A stretch of DNA of 63,537 nt from Paenibacillus solanacearum (GTDB lineage Bacteria > Bacillota > Bacilli > Paenibacillales > NBRC-103111), in contig NZ_CAJVAS010000036.1 of the NCBI RefSeq assembly GCF_910593845.1, positions 1 to 63,537 on the forward strand, read 5' to 3'. How positions within the stretch are numbered: the stretch's first letter is position 1; every line of letters begins with the position of its first letter. The notes beneath the pieces are model-generated. The model was not told the origin of the DNA. It searched no databases and saw only the letters and a program-made list of their open reading frames with translations. This document shows, piece after piece, positions 41,823-51,407 of the stretch. The position numbers and the translations under genes were made by a program.

Positions 41823-42737
41823 TCATGGTCTTTTTTCAATATCCGCTAAATGGGGATTAGACCAACTTCGAGGCTTCCGATTCACCAAATAAATACTAAC
41901 AACAATAAGAATTAACCCCGCTAACAAATACAACGTAAACGGCTCATGCAAGAATACGGTGCCGATCAAGATCGCGATAAGCGGAATAAGAAACGTATAC
42001 GAGGCGACTTTCGTGGCCTCCCCCTCGCCGATCAGCTTGTAAAACACCAGCCAGCCAATCGCGATGACGAAGACCGAGATGAACAACAAGCTCGAAATAT
42101 ACGGAGCGTTCCATACGATGCCGGACCAGCTCTCCACTTCAGAGCCAATGCCTGTCATTACGACCCCGCCGAAGATGAGCTGGAGCGTTACGAGCCAGAT
42201 CGGATCGACGGCGCCGCTTACCTTTTTCACATACGATGTGCCCAAAGCCCAGCTTAACGCGGAACCGAGCGCGAGCAGGATGCCGACGGCGGAGATATGG
42301 CCGGACAAGCCGCCGATGCTGATGACGGCTACGCCGGAAAAGCCGAGGATGAGGCCGATGATCTTCAGGCCGTACATCGATTCGCCCAGCCACAACCATG
42401 AAAAGACGCCGAGCAGCACCGGCTGCAGAAACACGATGGTCGCGAACAAGCCGGCCGGCAAATAGTTCAGTCCGATCGTTTGCAGGCCGTAATAGCAAAT
42501 AATGTTAAGCAGCGAAGACAACATGTATATATGCCACGTTTCTTTAAGACGCAGCTGCTTATATCTGGGCACCGCGGCGAACAGCAGAAGCAGACCGCCC
42601 AATAATGTTCTCATCCCCGAGAACAGCACCGGCGGCGTGAAGCTGAGCGCGAACTTCGATAACGGCCAGTTCACGCCCCAGACCAGTACGAGAAACGCGA
42701 CGAGCAGCGTCGTGCGCGTGCGGGAAAGCCCCGGCAT
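41823..42737 (-). CDS. EamA/DMT-family transporter
   Basis: 304 residues with ten membrane helices in two EamA repeats. Typical segments are VWGVNWPLSKFALSFTPPVL, LQPVLLGVFSWLWLGESMYG and TFLIPLIAILIGTVFLHEPF. Members of the drug/metabolite superfamily export amino acids or other metabolites; the substrate here is unknown. AGGAGTG precedes ATG 42737. Single-gene unit between the defence-like island and metNIQ. Confidence 0.88.
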   Translation of the reverse strand: MPGLSRTRTTLLVAFLVLVWGVNWPLSKFALSFTPPVLFSGMRTLLGGLLLLFAAVPRYKQLRLKETWHIYMLSSLLNIICYYGLQTIGLNYLPAGLFATIVFLQPVLLGVFSWLWLGESMYGLKIIGLILGFSGVAVISIGGLSGHISAVGILLALGSALSWALGTSYVKKVSGAVDPIWLVTLQLIFGGVVMTGIGSEVESWSGIVWNAPYISSLLFISVFVIAIGWLVFYKLIGEGEATKVASYTFLIPLIAILIGTVFLHEPFTLYLLAGLILIVVSIYLVNRKPRSWSNPHLADIEKRP

Positions 42738-42830
42738 GGCGTATCACTCCTATAGGTAGGTCGTATCAAATTGGATGAAACTCACGAATAGGAAAAGGCC
42801 ACCCTTAGGCAGCCTTCATCCCTATGATCT

Positions 42831-43697
42831 TTACTTTCCTGTCATCCATTGCGGCTTGGAGAAGCCTTTGAACTGCTCGTCCATGATTTTCTCGAAGTCT
42901 TTGGATTGGATCGTTTCTTTCAAATCTTTCGCCATTTGGCTGTCGATGTCTTTCGTGTTGACGACAAGTACGTTGCGGTAGTTTTCGGCCATGTTTTCCA
43001 GCTTCAGCGCGGAGGTCAGGTCCATCTTCGCCGCAAGGGCGAAGTTCCCCGGCACGAGGGCGAGGTCGGAGCTGTCTACCGTTCTAGGCAGCTGAGCGGC
43101 TTCCAGCGGCTTGATGTTCAGCTTCTTCGGATTTTCTTCGATGTCTTTCTCGGAAGCTTTCGCCGGGTCGGCGTCCTTCTTCACTTTCACCAGGCCGATA
43201 TCTTGCAGCAGCAGCAGCGAGCGGTACAGGTTGGCCGCGTCGTTGGAGATTGTCAGCGTGCTGCCTTCTTTAATGTCGTTAATCGATTTGAACTTCTTGG
43301 AGTACAGACCCATCGGCGCCGTAGGCACGCTGATGACTTCTTTCAGGTCCAATTTGTTGTCTTCAGCAAATTTCTTCAAGTACAGCACGTGCTGGAACAG
43401 ATTGGCGTTCAAGGAACCGCCCGCCAGCGCTTTATTCGGTTGAACGTAGTCGTTGAATTCCACGACTTCGACGGTGTAGCCTTTTTTCTCCATCAGCGGC
43501 TTGATCGCTTTGCTGACCATATCGCTGTAAGGGCCTGCGGTTGCGCCAATCTTCAGCGCTTTCTTCGGCTCTTCTTTCCCTGCGGCTCCACCGGCTGCAT
43601 TGTTCGTTGTCCCTGCTCCCGGCTTGCTGCCGCAAGCGGCTGCAAACACGGAGAAGATCAGAACCAGCGCCATCATCAACATGACTTGTTTTTTCAT
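42831..43697 (-). CDS. metQ: methionine ABC transporter substrate-binding lipoprotein
   Basis: 288 residues. Signal peptide with lipobox FAAAC (lipidated Cys near 22), then the NlpA/MetQ fold: IGATAGPYSDMVSKAIKPLM, YVQPNKALAGGSLNANLFQH and LALVPGNFALAAKMDL. It binds D/L-methionine outside the membrane and feeds MetI-MetN. Last gene of the operon, 39 bases after metI. Confidence 0.92.
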   Translation of the reverse strand: MKKQVMLMMALVLIFSVFAAACGSKPGAGTTNNAAGGAAGKEEPKKALKIGATAGPYSDMVSKAIKPLMEKKGYTVEVVEFNDYVQPNKALAGGSLNANLFQHVLYLKKFAEDNKLDLKEVISVPTAPMGLYSKKFKSINDIKEGSTLTISNDAANLYRSLLLLQDIGLVKVKKDADPAKASEKDIEENPKKLNIKPLEAAQLPRTVDSSDLALVPGNFALAAKMDLTSALKLENMAENYRNVLVVNTKDIDSQMAKDLKETIQSKDFEKIMDEQFKGFSKPQWMTGK

Positions 43698-43736
43698 GAT
43701 TTCTCTCTCTCCCTCTCCTATATGACCCTTGTATAG

Positions 43737-44402
43737 TTAACGTTTATCTACTTTCCGTGCAGCCCAATCCCCGATGAACTGGATGATTTGAACCATCACG
43801 ATGAGCAGAATGACCGTTGTAAACAGCACTTGGTTATCGTAGCGGTAATACCCGAACCGGATCGCGAGATCCCCGATCCCCCCGCCGCCGACCGTACCGG
43901 CCATGGCCGAGAAGCCGAGCAGGCTGATCGCGGTGATCGTTAGCCCGGAGATGATGCCGGGCTTCGCCTCAGGCAGCAGCACTTCGCGAATAATGAGCCA
44001 CGGCTTCGCCCCGGCGGCGACGGCTGCTTCGATGACGCCTTTGCTCACTTCCCGCAAGGAGCTTTCCACCAGCCGCGCATAGAACGGAATCGCTGCGACG
44101 GACAACGGCACCGCCGCGGCAGTCGGGCCAATGGTTGTGCCGAGCAGCCATTGCGTGAACGGCAGCAGCAGCACGAGCAGAATGAGAAACGGTATCGAGC
44201 GAATGATATTCGCGATCACGCCGAGCACTTGATTGACGAAGCGATTTTCGGCGAACAGCCCCCGGTCGCTGATGAACAGCAGAATCCCGAGCGGAATGCC
44301 CACCACAATCGCAATGATGAGCGACAGTCCGACCATGTACAGCGTTTCGTAAAAAGCTTTGAGCATGTCCGGCAGCAGCTCCATAAATGCGCTACCCTGC
44401 AT
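43737..44402 (-). CDS. metI: methionine ABC transporter permease
   Basis: 221 residues with five or six membrane helices and the EAA loop VAAGAKPWLIIREVLLPEAK. ATG 44402 has a perfect GGAGGTGG eight bases upstream and lies within the end of metN (11-base overlap). It forms the channel of the MetNIQ importer. Confidence 0.92.
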   Translation of the reverse strand: MQGSAFMELLPDMLKAFYETLYMVGLSLIIAIVVGIPLGILLFISDRGLFAENRFVNQVLGVIANIIRSIPFLILLVLLLPFTQWLLGTTIGPTAAAVPLSVAAIPFYARLVESSLREVSKGVIEAAVAAGAKPWLIIREVLLPEAKPGIISGLTITAISLLGFSAMAGTVGGGGIGDLAIRFGYYRYDNQVLFTTVILLIVMVQIIQFIGDWAARKVDKR

Positions 44403-45411
44403 CGGTGACCACCTCCACGCCGCACTGTTGATCTCTTAAGAATTGCAAAGCTTGCTCCAGCTGCGCCGAGTCGCCGGTTATTTCCATAATGAACGTGCCG
44501 AGCGGCTTGTCCCCGATGTAGTCGATTTTGCCATGGAGGATATTCGTCTTCACCGGAATATGCTTGAGCATTTCATAGATGACGGCCTGCTCCGCGGCTT
44601 CGTTACGGAACAGCACCTTGACGATCCGGCCGTTCGGATCGCGCTTGTCCCACAGCTTGCGGGGCAGCTTGAATTCGAGCGTGTTCTGCACGAATTCCTT
44701 GGTCAGCGGCTGCTTCGGGTCGGCGAATAAATCATAGACGGCGCCCTCTTCGATGATTCGGCCGTTATTCATGATCGCCACTTGATGGCACAGCTCCTTC
44801 ACGACATCCATCTCATGAGTGATCAGGACGATGGTGATGCCGAGCTTCTGGTTAATCTCCCGCAGCAGCGACAAGATCGACTGCGTTGTCATCGGGTCCA
44901 GCGCGGACGTCGCTTCGTCGCAGAGCAGCACTTGCGGATCGTTCGCGAGCGCGCGGGCGATGCCCACCCGCTGCTTCTGTCCGCCGCTCAGCTGTGCCGG
45001 GTAGTGATCCGCCTTATCCGACAGCCCGACCAGCTGCAGCAGCTCGCGTACCCGCGGGGCGAAGTCCGACGCGGATTTGCCCGCCGCCTTCAGCGCGAAA
45101 GCGACGTTCTCGAATACGGTTTTGCTGCTGATCAGGTGAAAATGCTGAAAAATGATGCCGATTTTTTGCCGCGCCAGCCGCAGCCCCTCGCCCGCCAGCG
45201 AGGTCAAATTGACACCGTCGACGATCACTTCGCCGGACGTGGGACGCTCCAGCAGGTTGATGCATCGCAGCACGGAGCTTTTGCCTGCGCCGCTGTAGCC
45301 GACGATGCCGAAGATCGTCCCTTTGGCGATCGTCAGATTGACGTCGTGCACGCCGGTGACGATGCCATTTTTCGTTTTATATTGCTTGTGCAAATGCCTC
45401 AGCTCGATCAT
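44392..45411 (-). CDS. metN: methionine ABC transporter ATPase
   Basis: 339 residues. Walker A GYSGAGKSS near 39, signature LSGGQKQRVGIARALANDP, Walker B VLLCDEATSALDP, and a C-terminal NIL domain (from about 265) that in MetN senses methionine and gives trans-inhibition. ATG 45411 (MIELRHL) is chosen since GGGGGGAG precedes it; this ATG overlaps the stop of an upstream 18-codon ORF. Transcribed from the promoter at 45529-45557 through a leader with a terminator-like hairpin. Confidence 0.92.
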   Translation of the reverse strand: MIELRHLHKQYKTKNGIVTGVHDVNLTIAKGTIFGIVGYSGAGKSSVLRCINLLERPTSGEVIVDGVNLTSLAGEGLRLARQKIGIIFQHFHLISSKTVFENVAFALKAAGKSASDFAPRVRELLQLVGLSDKADHYPAQLSGGQKQRVGIARALANDPQVLLCDEATSALDPMTTQSILSLLREINQKLGITIVLITHEMDVVKELCHQVAIMNNGRIIEEGAVYDLFADPKQPLTKEFVQNTLEFKLPRKLWDKRDPNGRIVKVLFRNEAAEQAVIYEMLKHIPVKTNILHGKIDYIGDKPLGTFIMEITGDSAQLEQALQFLRDQQCGVEVVTDAG

Positions 45412-45464
45412 GAAACTCCCCCCAAGCAAAAACACCTTTCCCCTCGAGAAAAGGCGTCGTTCAT
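45408..45464 (-). CDS. upstream ORF / possible leader peptide of metNIQ
   Basis: 18 codons reading MNDAFSRGERCFCLGGVS; the TGA overlaps the metN ATG (ATGA). AAGGA lies about 11 bases upstream. Two cysteine codons follow the attenuator hairpin, which is encoded inside this ORF. Translation is unproven. Confidence 0.4.
   Translation of the reverse strand: MNDAFSRGERCFCLGGVS
45428..45457 (-). terminator. candidate attenuator in the metNIQ leader
   Basis: A hairpin (45432-45457, about 11 pairs including G-U) followed by TTTTT on the minus strand, between the promoter and metN. No S-box (SAM-I) or T-box core was visible, so the control mode is open. Confidence 0.55.
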
Positions 45465-45528
45465 CACAACGGATTCCTTCTACGAAATGCAGCCAAAAAT
45501 TGATTAATGATATAAATAGTTACGCTAA

Positions 45529-45557
45529 ATCATACTATCGTACTCGGGTATTGTCAA
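45529..45557 (-). promoter_or_regulatory. sigma-A promoter of metNIQ
   Basis: TTGACA (45552-45557) and TATGAT (45529-45534) with a 17-base spacer on the minus strand, nearly consensus. It gives a leader of about 110 bases before metN. Confidence 0.8.
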
Positions 45558-45683
45558 TGACGTATTTGCGATTTTTTTGAACATCGTATGATAAATGTTT
45601 GACAGCGTTTTCTTATAATAAAACCGACATCTCCCTGAATGAAAGAAAAATATTACCAATCAAAATCAGAATCAACCGCACGG

Positions 45684-45713
45684 CAAAAATCCTCAATCGA
45701 CAGGATTGAGGAT
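45684..45713 (-). terminator. Rho-independent terminator of the sialidase-type operon
   Basis: A perfect 10-bp stem ATCCTCAATC (45689-45698) with GATTGAGGAT (45704-45713), then TTTTT on the minus strand. It follows the isomerase-like gene ending at 45937; no gene was seen between them. Confidence 0.85.
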
Positions 45714-45936
45714 TCGCCGGCAACGCCGCTTCGCAATATTGCACCCGAGCGGTATAACTGCCGCTGCCCGAGAACAAGGATCGCCACAGCCCATGACAAT
45801 GCCATCCACGGGATGGGGATGGCTCAAACATGCCGCGATGATCCAAGCTTGATCCTTGAAACACATACTTGCCATTGACGCAGCCCCGATAAGGGGCACT
45901 CGACCGATGGTCAGCGCCGGAACGCGCACGCTATTC

Positions 45937-46806
45937 TTATCCAGCCTGGTCTTTCCCTTCGGCGAACGCCTGCCGGATCAGCTCAATGACGCCCGGCACG
46001 TCCGCCGGTTTCAGATGCTCGATGATGAGCGGAATGTCGGGGGTGTGCCTGCGCAGCAGCTGCGCATAGGCCTTGTAGTCCATAAAGCCGTCCCCGGCTT
46101 TCGGCGTTTCGATCCCTTTATCCGTATACACGACATCCTTCGCATGAGCGATGGGAGCGTGCGGTGCGATAGTGCGAAACACATCGTCCAGTACGGCTGT
46201 CGGCGCCGCCAAGTCCTCATTACGAAAATAGTTGCACGGGTCGAGCACGAAGCCGATATGCTCCTCGCCGTAGCGGCCAAGCACCCGCAGCGCCTCCTCG
46301 GTCGTAGCGACCGTATATTTGACACAGCCTTCGATGAGCAGCTTGACGCCATGCGCCTTGCACTTGTTGACCAGCCGGTCGAGCACGATCAGCAGCTGCT
46401 CCCAGCCTTCTTCCGTATGATTGGCCGGGTAGTCCAGGTTCGGGAATTGCGGGTTCAGTCCGCCCGTTTCCGTCGCAATGTACGGCGTGCCGAAGTCATG
46501 GCAGACTTCAATCAACTGCTCGAACGTGCGGAGCCCCACTTCGCGAGCCTCGGGATCGTGATGCACGAGATTGCAGTAGCCGCATAGAGCAGCAACGTTC
46601 AGATCGTACCGGTCCAGCTCCCGCTTCACGGATCGGGCCCACGCCGAAGAGATGCGTTCACCCGGAGGAAGTATCTGCGGGATTCGCGGTTCCAGATGCA
46701 GATGATGCAAGCCTAAGGACGACACGGTTGCCGCCATATCCTGCAATGAGTAATTGCGGTATACATGATTGAAGATGCCTAGCGGATTCATTTCACGCGG
46801 ACTCAT
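45937..46806 (-). CDS. sugar phosphate isomerase/epimerase-like (TIM barrel) protein
   Basis: 289 residues of the xylose-isomerase-like TIM barrel: LGIFNHVYRNYSLQDMAATV at the start, CGYCNLVHHDPEAREVGLRT, GVKLLIEGCVKYTVATTEEA and GFVLDPCNYFRNEDL, with metal-binding Glu, Asp and His placed as in the AP_endonuc_2 family. Probably a keto-sugar or inosose isomerase/epimerase, exact substrate unknown. AAGGAG precedes ATG 46806, 18 bases after the FG-GAP gene. Last gene of the carbohydrate operon. Confidence 0.8.
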   Translation of the reverse strand: MSPREMNPLGIFNHVYRNYSLQDMAATVSSLGLHHLHLEPRIPQILPPGERISSAWARSVKRELDRYDLNVAALCGYCNLVHHDPEAREVGLRTFEQLIEVCHDFGTPYIATETGGLNPQFPNLDYPANHTEEGWEQLLIVLDRLVNKCKAHGVKLLIEGCVKYTVATTEEALRVLGRYGEEHIGFVLDPCNYFRNEDLAAPTAVLDDVFRTIAPHAPIAHAKDVVYTDKGIETPKAGDGFMDYKAYAQLLRRHTPDIPLIIEHLKPADVPGVIELIRQAFAEGKDQAG

Positions 46807-46824
46807 GCCAGCACTCCTTATACG

Positions 46825-49263
46825 TTATTGGCCGTTCGGTACCAAACGAATCGTATCAAGCACCATCGAATAGGTGCGGTTCTTGGGCGATCGTTCCTTC
46901 ACCGTGAACGAGATCGTCTGGTTGCCCGGCTTCGAGATCGTGACGCTGCCCAGAGCAGCCTCCTTGTAGCCGGCGGCATCCCCGCCGACAGCCTCGAACG
47001 GCTTGCCTACCGGTCGTCCGTTCACGCCGGCCTGTACGAGCAGCCGCTCGCGATCTTTTCCCAGCCCCATGATCCATTGCAGCAGCCGGATGAATATATT
47101 CGGCCGAAGCTGCGGCTGCGGCTCAGCAAGCTCCGCTGCGCTAAATCCCGTCCCGGTAACGACTTGCCAGCGGACGGTCAAATCATACGTCCCCGGCGAC
47201 GGCACGTTGAAACTGAGCGTCACCTCGTCTCGCCCCCTGCCTGCCTCGAAGCTCAGCGCCATCCCTTCGCTTGCGTTCGGGTCTTGGACGATGCTGATTT
47301 GCCCGCCCGATGACGATTGGGCCGCCAGCCTAGCCGCCCGGTAATACCCCGAGCTATCCGCCGTTGTATGAAGGAGCTGCCTGCCGTCCACAACGTACAT
47401 ATAATTGAACGGATGGCTCTCGATCAAATCGAGGACGCCGTCCCCGTTCCAATCGACCGCATGGAACAGCGGCTCATGATTGGTGACCGTCACGTATTTG
47501 GTATAGTCGTTGTTCAAGATATACCTTTGCTCGAAAACGGGCTGGCCCATGGAGCCGATGTTGCGGTACCAGTACAAGTTCTCTTTGTCCTTCGTCGTGC
47601 CGCACAGAATGTCCCATCGCCCGTCGCCGTCCCAATCGACGACCTGCAGATTCGCCCGCTTATTGTAGCTGACTTTGATCGGCTGTCCATGTTTGTCTCC
47701 CGCCTCGGTCAAGATGCTCAGATTGGTCTTGCTTGACCCGACTCTCTGGTAGACGACGATACGGTAGTTTTTATCGATCATGAGCAGCTCCAGCGTACCG
47801 CCGGGGTCACCATCCCAGTTCACCGCCGCAGGCTTCGTCCTCCATGGATTCGACCATGGTTTCCCACCAAGCGTGAACGGCACGGGGGCGGCGAGTACCG
47901 GGTTCGACCGGGTGCCGGTATTTTCGATCAAATAGAGCGTCCCTTGCCCGTCCTGCGTAATGAGGTCCAGATCGCCGTCGCCGTCCCAATCGACCGCGAG
48001 CGGATTCGTGTACCCGACCGCCGCTTCGAACGGCCCCCAATCGTAAGAACCGCGAGGCGCATCGAAATTGAGCACCGCTCCGCCGGCATGCAGTTGGACC
48101 GGATTGCGGAAACGGTATGATCCACCGGTCCCTACGTTCTCGTACCAGTTCACATGGCCGTTCTCATCGCCGGTCAACAAATCCAAGCGGCCGTCGGCGT
48201 TCCAGTCGACGACTTCCGGCGTCTGAAACTGCCCGAACTTGATATCCACGTTCGTCCCATCCGGCGTCTGGACGATGCCATTAAACTTCCATGCGGGAGC
48301 GGACCGCGTGCCGGTGTTCTCATAGAGCAGCAATCCTTCGGTGGTGCCGAGCATGAGGTCCAGGTCTCTGTCGCCGTCCGCATCGTACACGGATAGCGCC
48401 GTCGTCACGATCCCCGTATCCAGCAGCAGCACAGGGGCCGCCAGCACCGGATTTGCAGCGGTGCCGGTATTTTCGATCCAGTACACATGACCGCGATAAT
48501 CGGCATAGACGATATCCACATCGCCGTCGCCGTCCCAATCAACCGCCTGAATTTGAACCCGGTACGGCGTATTGATATCTACTCCGCCCGACTGCAATAT
48601 GCGGCCGGAAGCGAACGCAGGGGCGTCGTCGGTTCCGATGTTGCGGAAAAACCAGATGGAACCGTACTTATATACCTGCTTCGAGTTCCCGGTAACGCCG
48701 GTCCGATCGACCATCCCCAGCAGCAAATCGCGCTTACCGTCCCCATCCCAGTCGACCAGTTGTATGGACGGGCTCTGGATCGTGTTCCAGCTCGTATACG
48801 CAATGAAGTTCTTCGTGATTCCGGCGCCGCCGGCCTGAATTTCGCCGGTATCTTTCCAGATCGGCTTGTCGTTCGTCCCGGTGTTCAAATACAGGCGCAG
48901 CGTATACCGGGCAATATAATCGACGACGCCGTCGTTGTTCCAGTCCACGAGGTACCCGTCCAGCGCAGGAAGCCCGAGGCTTGCGCCTTGCATGGACAGC
49001 AGCGGAGCCGCGTTCGTTCCTTGGTTCAAGTACATTTTGCCGCGAGCATACACATCCAGCTTGCCGTCTCCGTTCCAATCCAGCAGTTGATGAATGGTCG
49101 CATTCGGCTGATCCGTGCTGTACCAGTTGACCGGACCGCTCTGGCCGAATGTAAGAATGCGGCGGGCTGCGTTCGTTGCAGACACGTTCGACACTCCTTG
49201 CCAAGCGGTTGCAAGCGCGATAAGCGCCGCTCCCGCTGCTATGATCGTTCGTTTCCACTTCAC
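46825..49263 (-). CDS. secreted FG-GAP/VCBS repeat protein
   Basis: 812 residues from a GTG start (GGGGG upstream); signal peptide about residues 1-30. It has at least eight calcium-loop repeats of the form DWDGDGKRDLLLGM, DWDGDGDVDIVYAD, DWNADGRLDLLTGD and DWDGDGDLDLITQD spaced by about 60-70 residues, giving one or two seven-bladed propellers. The C-terminal 170 residues form a beta-rich domain like the golvesin/carbohydrate-binding kind (SFNVPSPGTYDLTVRWQVVT). Likely an extracellular binding protein for the glycan whose uptake the cluster serves. It follows the aldolase gene after 88 bases. Confidence 0.85.
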   Translation of the reverse strand: MKWKRTIIAAGAALIALATAWQGVSNVSATNAARRILTFGQSGPVNWYSTDQPNATIHQLLDWNGDGKLDVYARGKMYLNQGTNAAPLLSMQGASLGLPALDGYLVDWNNDGVVDYIARYTLRLYLNTGTNDKPIWKDTGEIQAGGAGITKNFIAYTSWNTIQSPSIQLVDWDGDGKRDLLLGMVDRTGVTGNSKQVYKYGSIWFFRNIGTDDAPAFASGRILQSGGVDINTPYRVQIQAVDWDGDGDVDIVYADYRGHVYWIENTGTAANPVLAAPVLLLDTGIVTTALSVYDADGDRDLDLMLGTTEGLLLYENTGTRSAPAWKFNGIVQTPDGTNVDIKFGQFQTPEVVDWNADGRLDLLTGDENGHVNWYENVGTGGSYRFRNPVQLHAGGAVLNFDAPRGSYDWGPFEAAVGYTNPLAVDWDGDGDLDLITQDGQGTLYLIENTGTRSNPVLAAPVPFTLGGKPWSNPWRTKPAAVNWDGDPGGTLELLMIDKNYRIVVYQRVGSSKTNLSILTEAGDKHGQPIKVSYNKRANLQVVDWDGDGRWDILCGTTKDKENLYWYRNIGSMGQPVFEQRYILNNDYTKYVTVTNHEPLFHAVDWNGDGVLDLIESHPFNYMYVVDGRQLLHTTADSSGYYRAARLAAQSSSGGQISIVQDPNASEGMALSFEAGRGRDEVTLSFNVPSPGTYDLTVRWQVVTGTGFSAAELAEPQPQLRPNIFIRLLQWIMGLGKDRERLLVQAGVNGRPVGKPFEAVGGDAAGYKEAALGSVTISKPGNQTISFTVKERSPKNRTYSMVLDTIRLVPNGQ

Positions 49264-49351
49264 CTTCGTTACCCCCAAGTGTTCAGCCGCGCGATAGCGC
49301 AAGACACCGAGTCTGCCTTGGATTCCGCGATCCGCTTCGTCCTCTCGATGC

Positions 49352-50254
49352 TCACGCCAGCTCCACGCCGCCGCTGCGCATGAGTGCCGCCAGGCTGGCC
49401 AGTCCCGTATCGCTCAGCTTATCCAAAGGATAGTGCGGCTGCCCTTCGCCGAAGCCGAGCAGCTGCGGGGCCGCCTTCAAGACGGATAGCGAGTAGCCTT
49501 CCATCGTAAGCGACTCCTCCAGCTTCATGACAAAATCTTGGACTTCGTACGCTTCTTCCAGCTTGCCGGACTTGACAGCTTCATACAACCGCACCATTTG
49601 CCCGGGGATCATGTTGGCGACGCCCGGGATGAGACCCGCCGCGCCCATCAGCAGACTGATGACGCTGAGCACCTGCACCCCTTGCAGCACGGAGAAATGC
49701 TCCAGGTGCCGGGTTAGCCGAATCGTCTTCTGAAACTGGGGCATGTTGCCCGAGCTGTCCTTGAACGCGACGACGCCTGGGAATTGGGCGATCTCGTACA
49801 CCGTCTCGGCGTCGATCGGGTTGCCCGTATACGCCGGAACGTTATAAATGACGATCGGCAGCTCCGTCCGCTCGCGGATCGCCGCAAAATGCTTCACAAT
49901 CTCCTTCGGCTTGACGCGGAAAAAATACGGCGACACGGCGACGACCGCGTCGGCTCCGATCTCCTCCGCTTCCTTGACCAGCTCCAGCACTCTCGCTGTG
50001 CTCGTCTCCATGACTCCGACCAGCAGCGGTGACTTGCCCTTGCATTCCTCGCGAACCGCGAGCAGGGCGCGCAGCCGCTGCTGCCGCGTCAGCATCGGAG
50101 ACTCCGCAGCCGTGCCCATGGCGAATATGCCGTCCACGCGGCATGACTGCATGTGGCGCACGAGCCCGCGGAGCGCCTCCTCATCTACACTGTAATCGCA
50201 TTTCATCGGCGTAATCACCGGCGGAATGACGCCGGTCAGTTTCGGTAATACCAT
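49352..50254 (-). CDS. DapA/NanA-family aldolase
   Basis: 300 residues of the dihydrodipicolinate synthase / N-acetylneuraminate lyase TIM barrel: LTGVIPPVITPMKCDYSVDE, FAMGTAAESPMLTRQQRLRA (in place of the GTTGE motif), LPIVIYNVPAYTGNPID (Tyr) and GVVAFKDSSGNMPQF (Schiff-base Lys). With a sialidase gene directly upstream, N-acetylneuraminate lyase activity is plausible; 2-keto-3-deoxy-sugar aldolase is an alternative. ATG 50254 has GAGGGAGAG upstream. 19 bases from the sialidase gene. Confidence 0.85.
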   Translation of the reverse strand: MVLPKLTGVIPPVITPMKCDYSVDEEALRGLVRHMQSCRVDGIFAMGTAAESPMLTRQQRLRALLAVREECKGKSPLLVGVMETSTARVLELVKEAEEIGADAVVAVSPYFFRVKPKEIVKHFAAIRERTELPIVIYNVPAYTGNPIDAETVYEIAQFPGVVAFKDSSGNMPQFQKTIRLTRHLEHFSVLQGVQVLSVISLLMGAAGLIPGVANMIPGQMVRLYEAVKSGKLEEAYEVQDFVMKLEESLTMEGYSLSVLKAAPQLLGFGEGQPHYPLDKLSDTGLASLAALMRSGGVELA

Positions 50255-50273
50255 ATCGTTTCTCTCCCTCTCG

Positions 50274-51392
50274 TCAAATGACTTCTTCTCTATACTCACG
50301 CAACAGCCAATCGAGCGTCGTACGTACCAGCACGACTTCTTTGGCAAATCCGGGCGACGGCTCGTAAGCGCCCGCTCCGATCAGCACTACAATGGAATGA
50401 TCCGGCATAACGGCAATATCCGAATAATTGCACGGTCCGCGGTAAACATCCGTATGCGTCGTCCAGCTCGCGCCTTCATCGCGGCTGACCGATACCTCCA
50501 GCGCGTTGCCGGGATCGGAACGCTTGCCTCGGATCGTGCTGTACAGCCAGACCGGCTTCGCTGTGCCTGCCTCCTGACCGCCGCCGCTCCAGCTCGCAAG
50601 ACCGGAATCACAGCCCCAGCGGGCGGGGAACGCGGTATCAGAGCAGGGCTGCGACCAGGTGAGCCCCCGATCGCGGCTGACGCTGACGACCCGGTGCCGC
50701 AAGCCATTCGCCCGGGCGTTCAACAGCAATTCCCCGCTCACCAGCTCAACGAGGCGCGACTCGTTATTGCCGAGCTCCGGCACGAGCGGAACGACGCCTC
50801 CGGCGTGCCAGCTGACGCCGTGATCGTCGCTGTACAGGACGCCGTTGCCGTAATGTCGGTCCGCCGCAGGGAGCGCAATGTCCTTGCGCGCCCAATATTG
50901 CAGCACCAGCCGGCCGTCCCGCAGCTGCAAGCCGTGTCCGGGCCCAGGCAAAAACAGCGTCCAGCCGCAGCGGTTGCCCTGCTGCAACAGCGCGGTCACT
51001 TCCGTCCGCTCCGACCAGGTGAGGCCGTCGTCGGCGCTGACCTTATAAAACATCCGCGACGACACGTTATGCGCGTTCAGCGCGTAGAAGACGAACAGCT
51101 TGCCCGTGACGCGGTCGGCCAGCGCGGTAGGATTCGCCCAGCACTCCCCGTCCGCGCTCGTTTCGATCCGCTGCACTGCTTCCCACGTTGCGCCACCGTC
51201 CGTGCTGCGCTTCAGCACGAGATGATGCGGGCCGTCATCGGCGTAATGGATTCTCGCTTCCGCGAAGGCGAGAATCGTGCCCTTCGTGCTTACGGCGAGG
51301 CCGAACACCATATGCGTCATGACGCCGCCTTCCCCGGGCGCCCATATAGTCGACTGCGCGCAGGAAGGGACGGTTTCGCGCTGCTTGCTCAT
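50274..51392 (-). CDS. sialidase-family (BNR/Asp-box) protein
   Basis: 372 residues, six-bladed propeller. Asp boxes SxDxGxxW: STDGGATW (63-70), SADDGLTW (119-126), SDDHGVSW (188-195), SRDRGLTW (239-246) and SRDEGASW (near 306). NNESRLVEL near 209 fits the conserved Glu and Arg region of sialidases. No signal peptide is visible, so the enzyme seems cytoplasmic and may act on imported sialosides, or on a different sugar. 15 bases after the binding-protein gene. The classical FRIP motif is not evident (AFAEARI holds the place). Confidence 0.8.
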   Translation of the reverse strand: MSKQRETVPSCAQSTIWAPGEGGVMTHMVFGLAVSTKGTILAFAEARIHYADDGPHHLVLKRSTDGGATWEAVQRIETSADGECWANPTALADRVTGKLFVFYALNAHNVSSRMFYKVSADDGLTWSERTEVTALLQQGNRCGWTLFLPGPGHGLQLRDGRLVLQYWARKDIALPAADRHYGNGVLYSDDHGVSWHAGGVVPLVPELGNNESRLVELVSGELLLNARANGLRHRVVSVSRDRGLTWSQPCSDTAFPARWGCDSGLASWSGGGQEAGTAKPVWLYSTIRGKRSDPGNALEVSVSRDEGASWTTHTDVYRGPCNYSDIAVMPDHSIVVLIGAGAYEPSPGFAKEVVLVRTTLDWLLREYREEVI

Positions 51393-51407
51393 CGTGATCA
51401 GCTCCTT

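Noticed and set aside
45412..45528. SAM riboswitch or T-box before metNIQ
   Set aside because: The conserved S-box and T-box core sequences were not found; only a simple hairpin with a T tract is visible.
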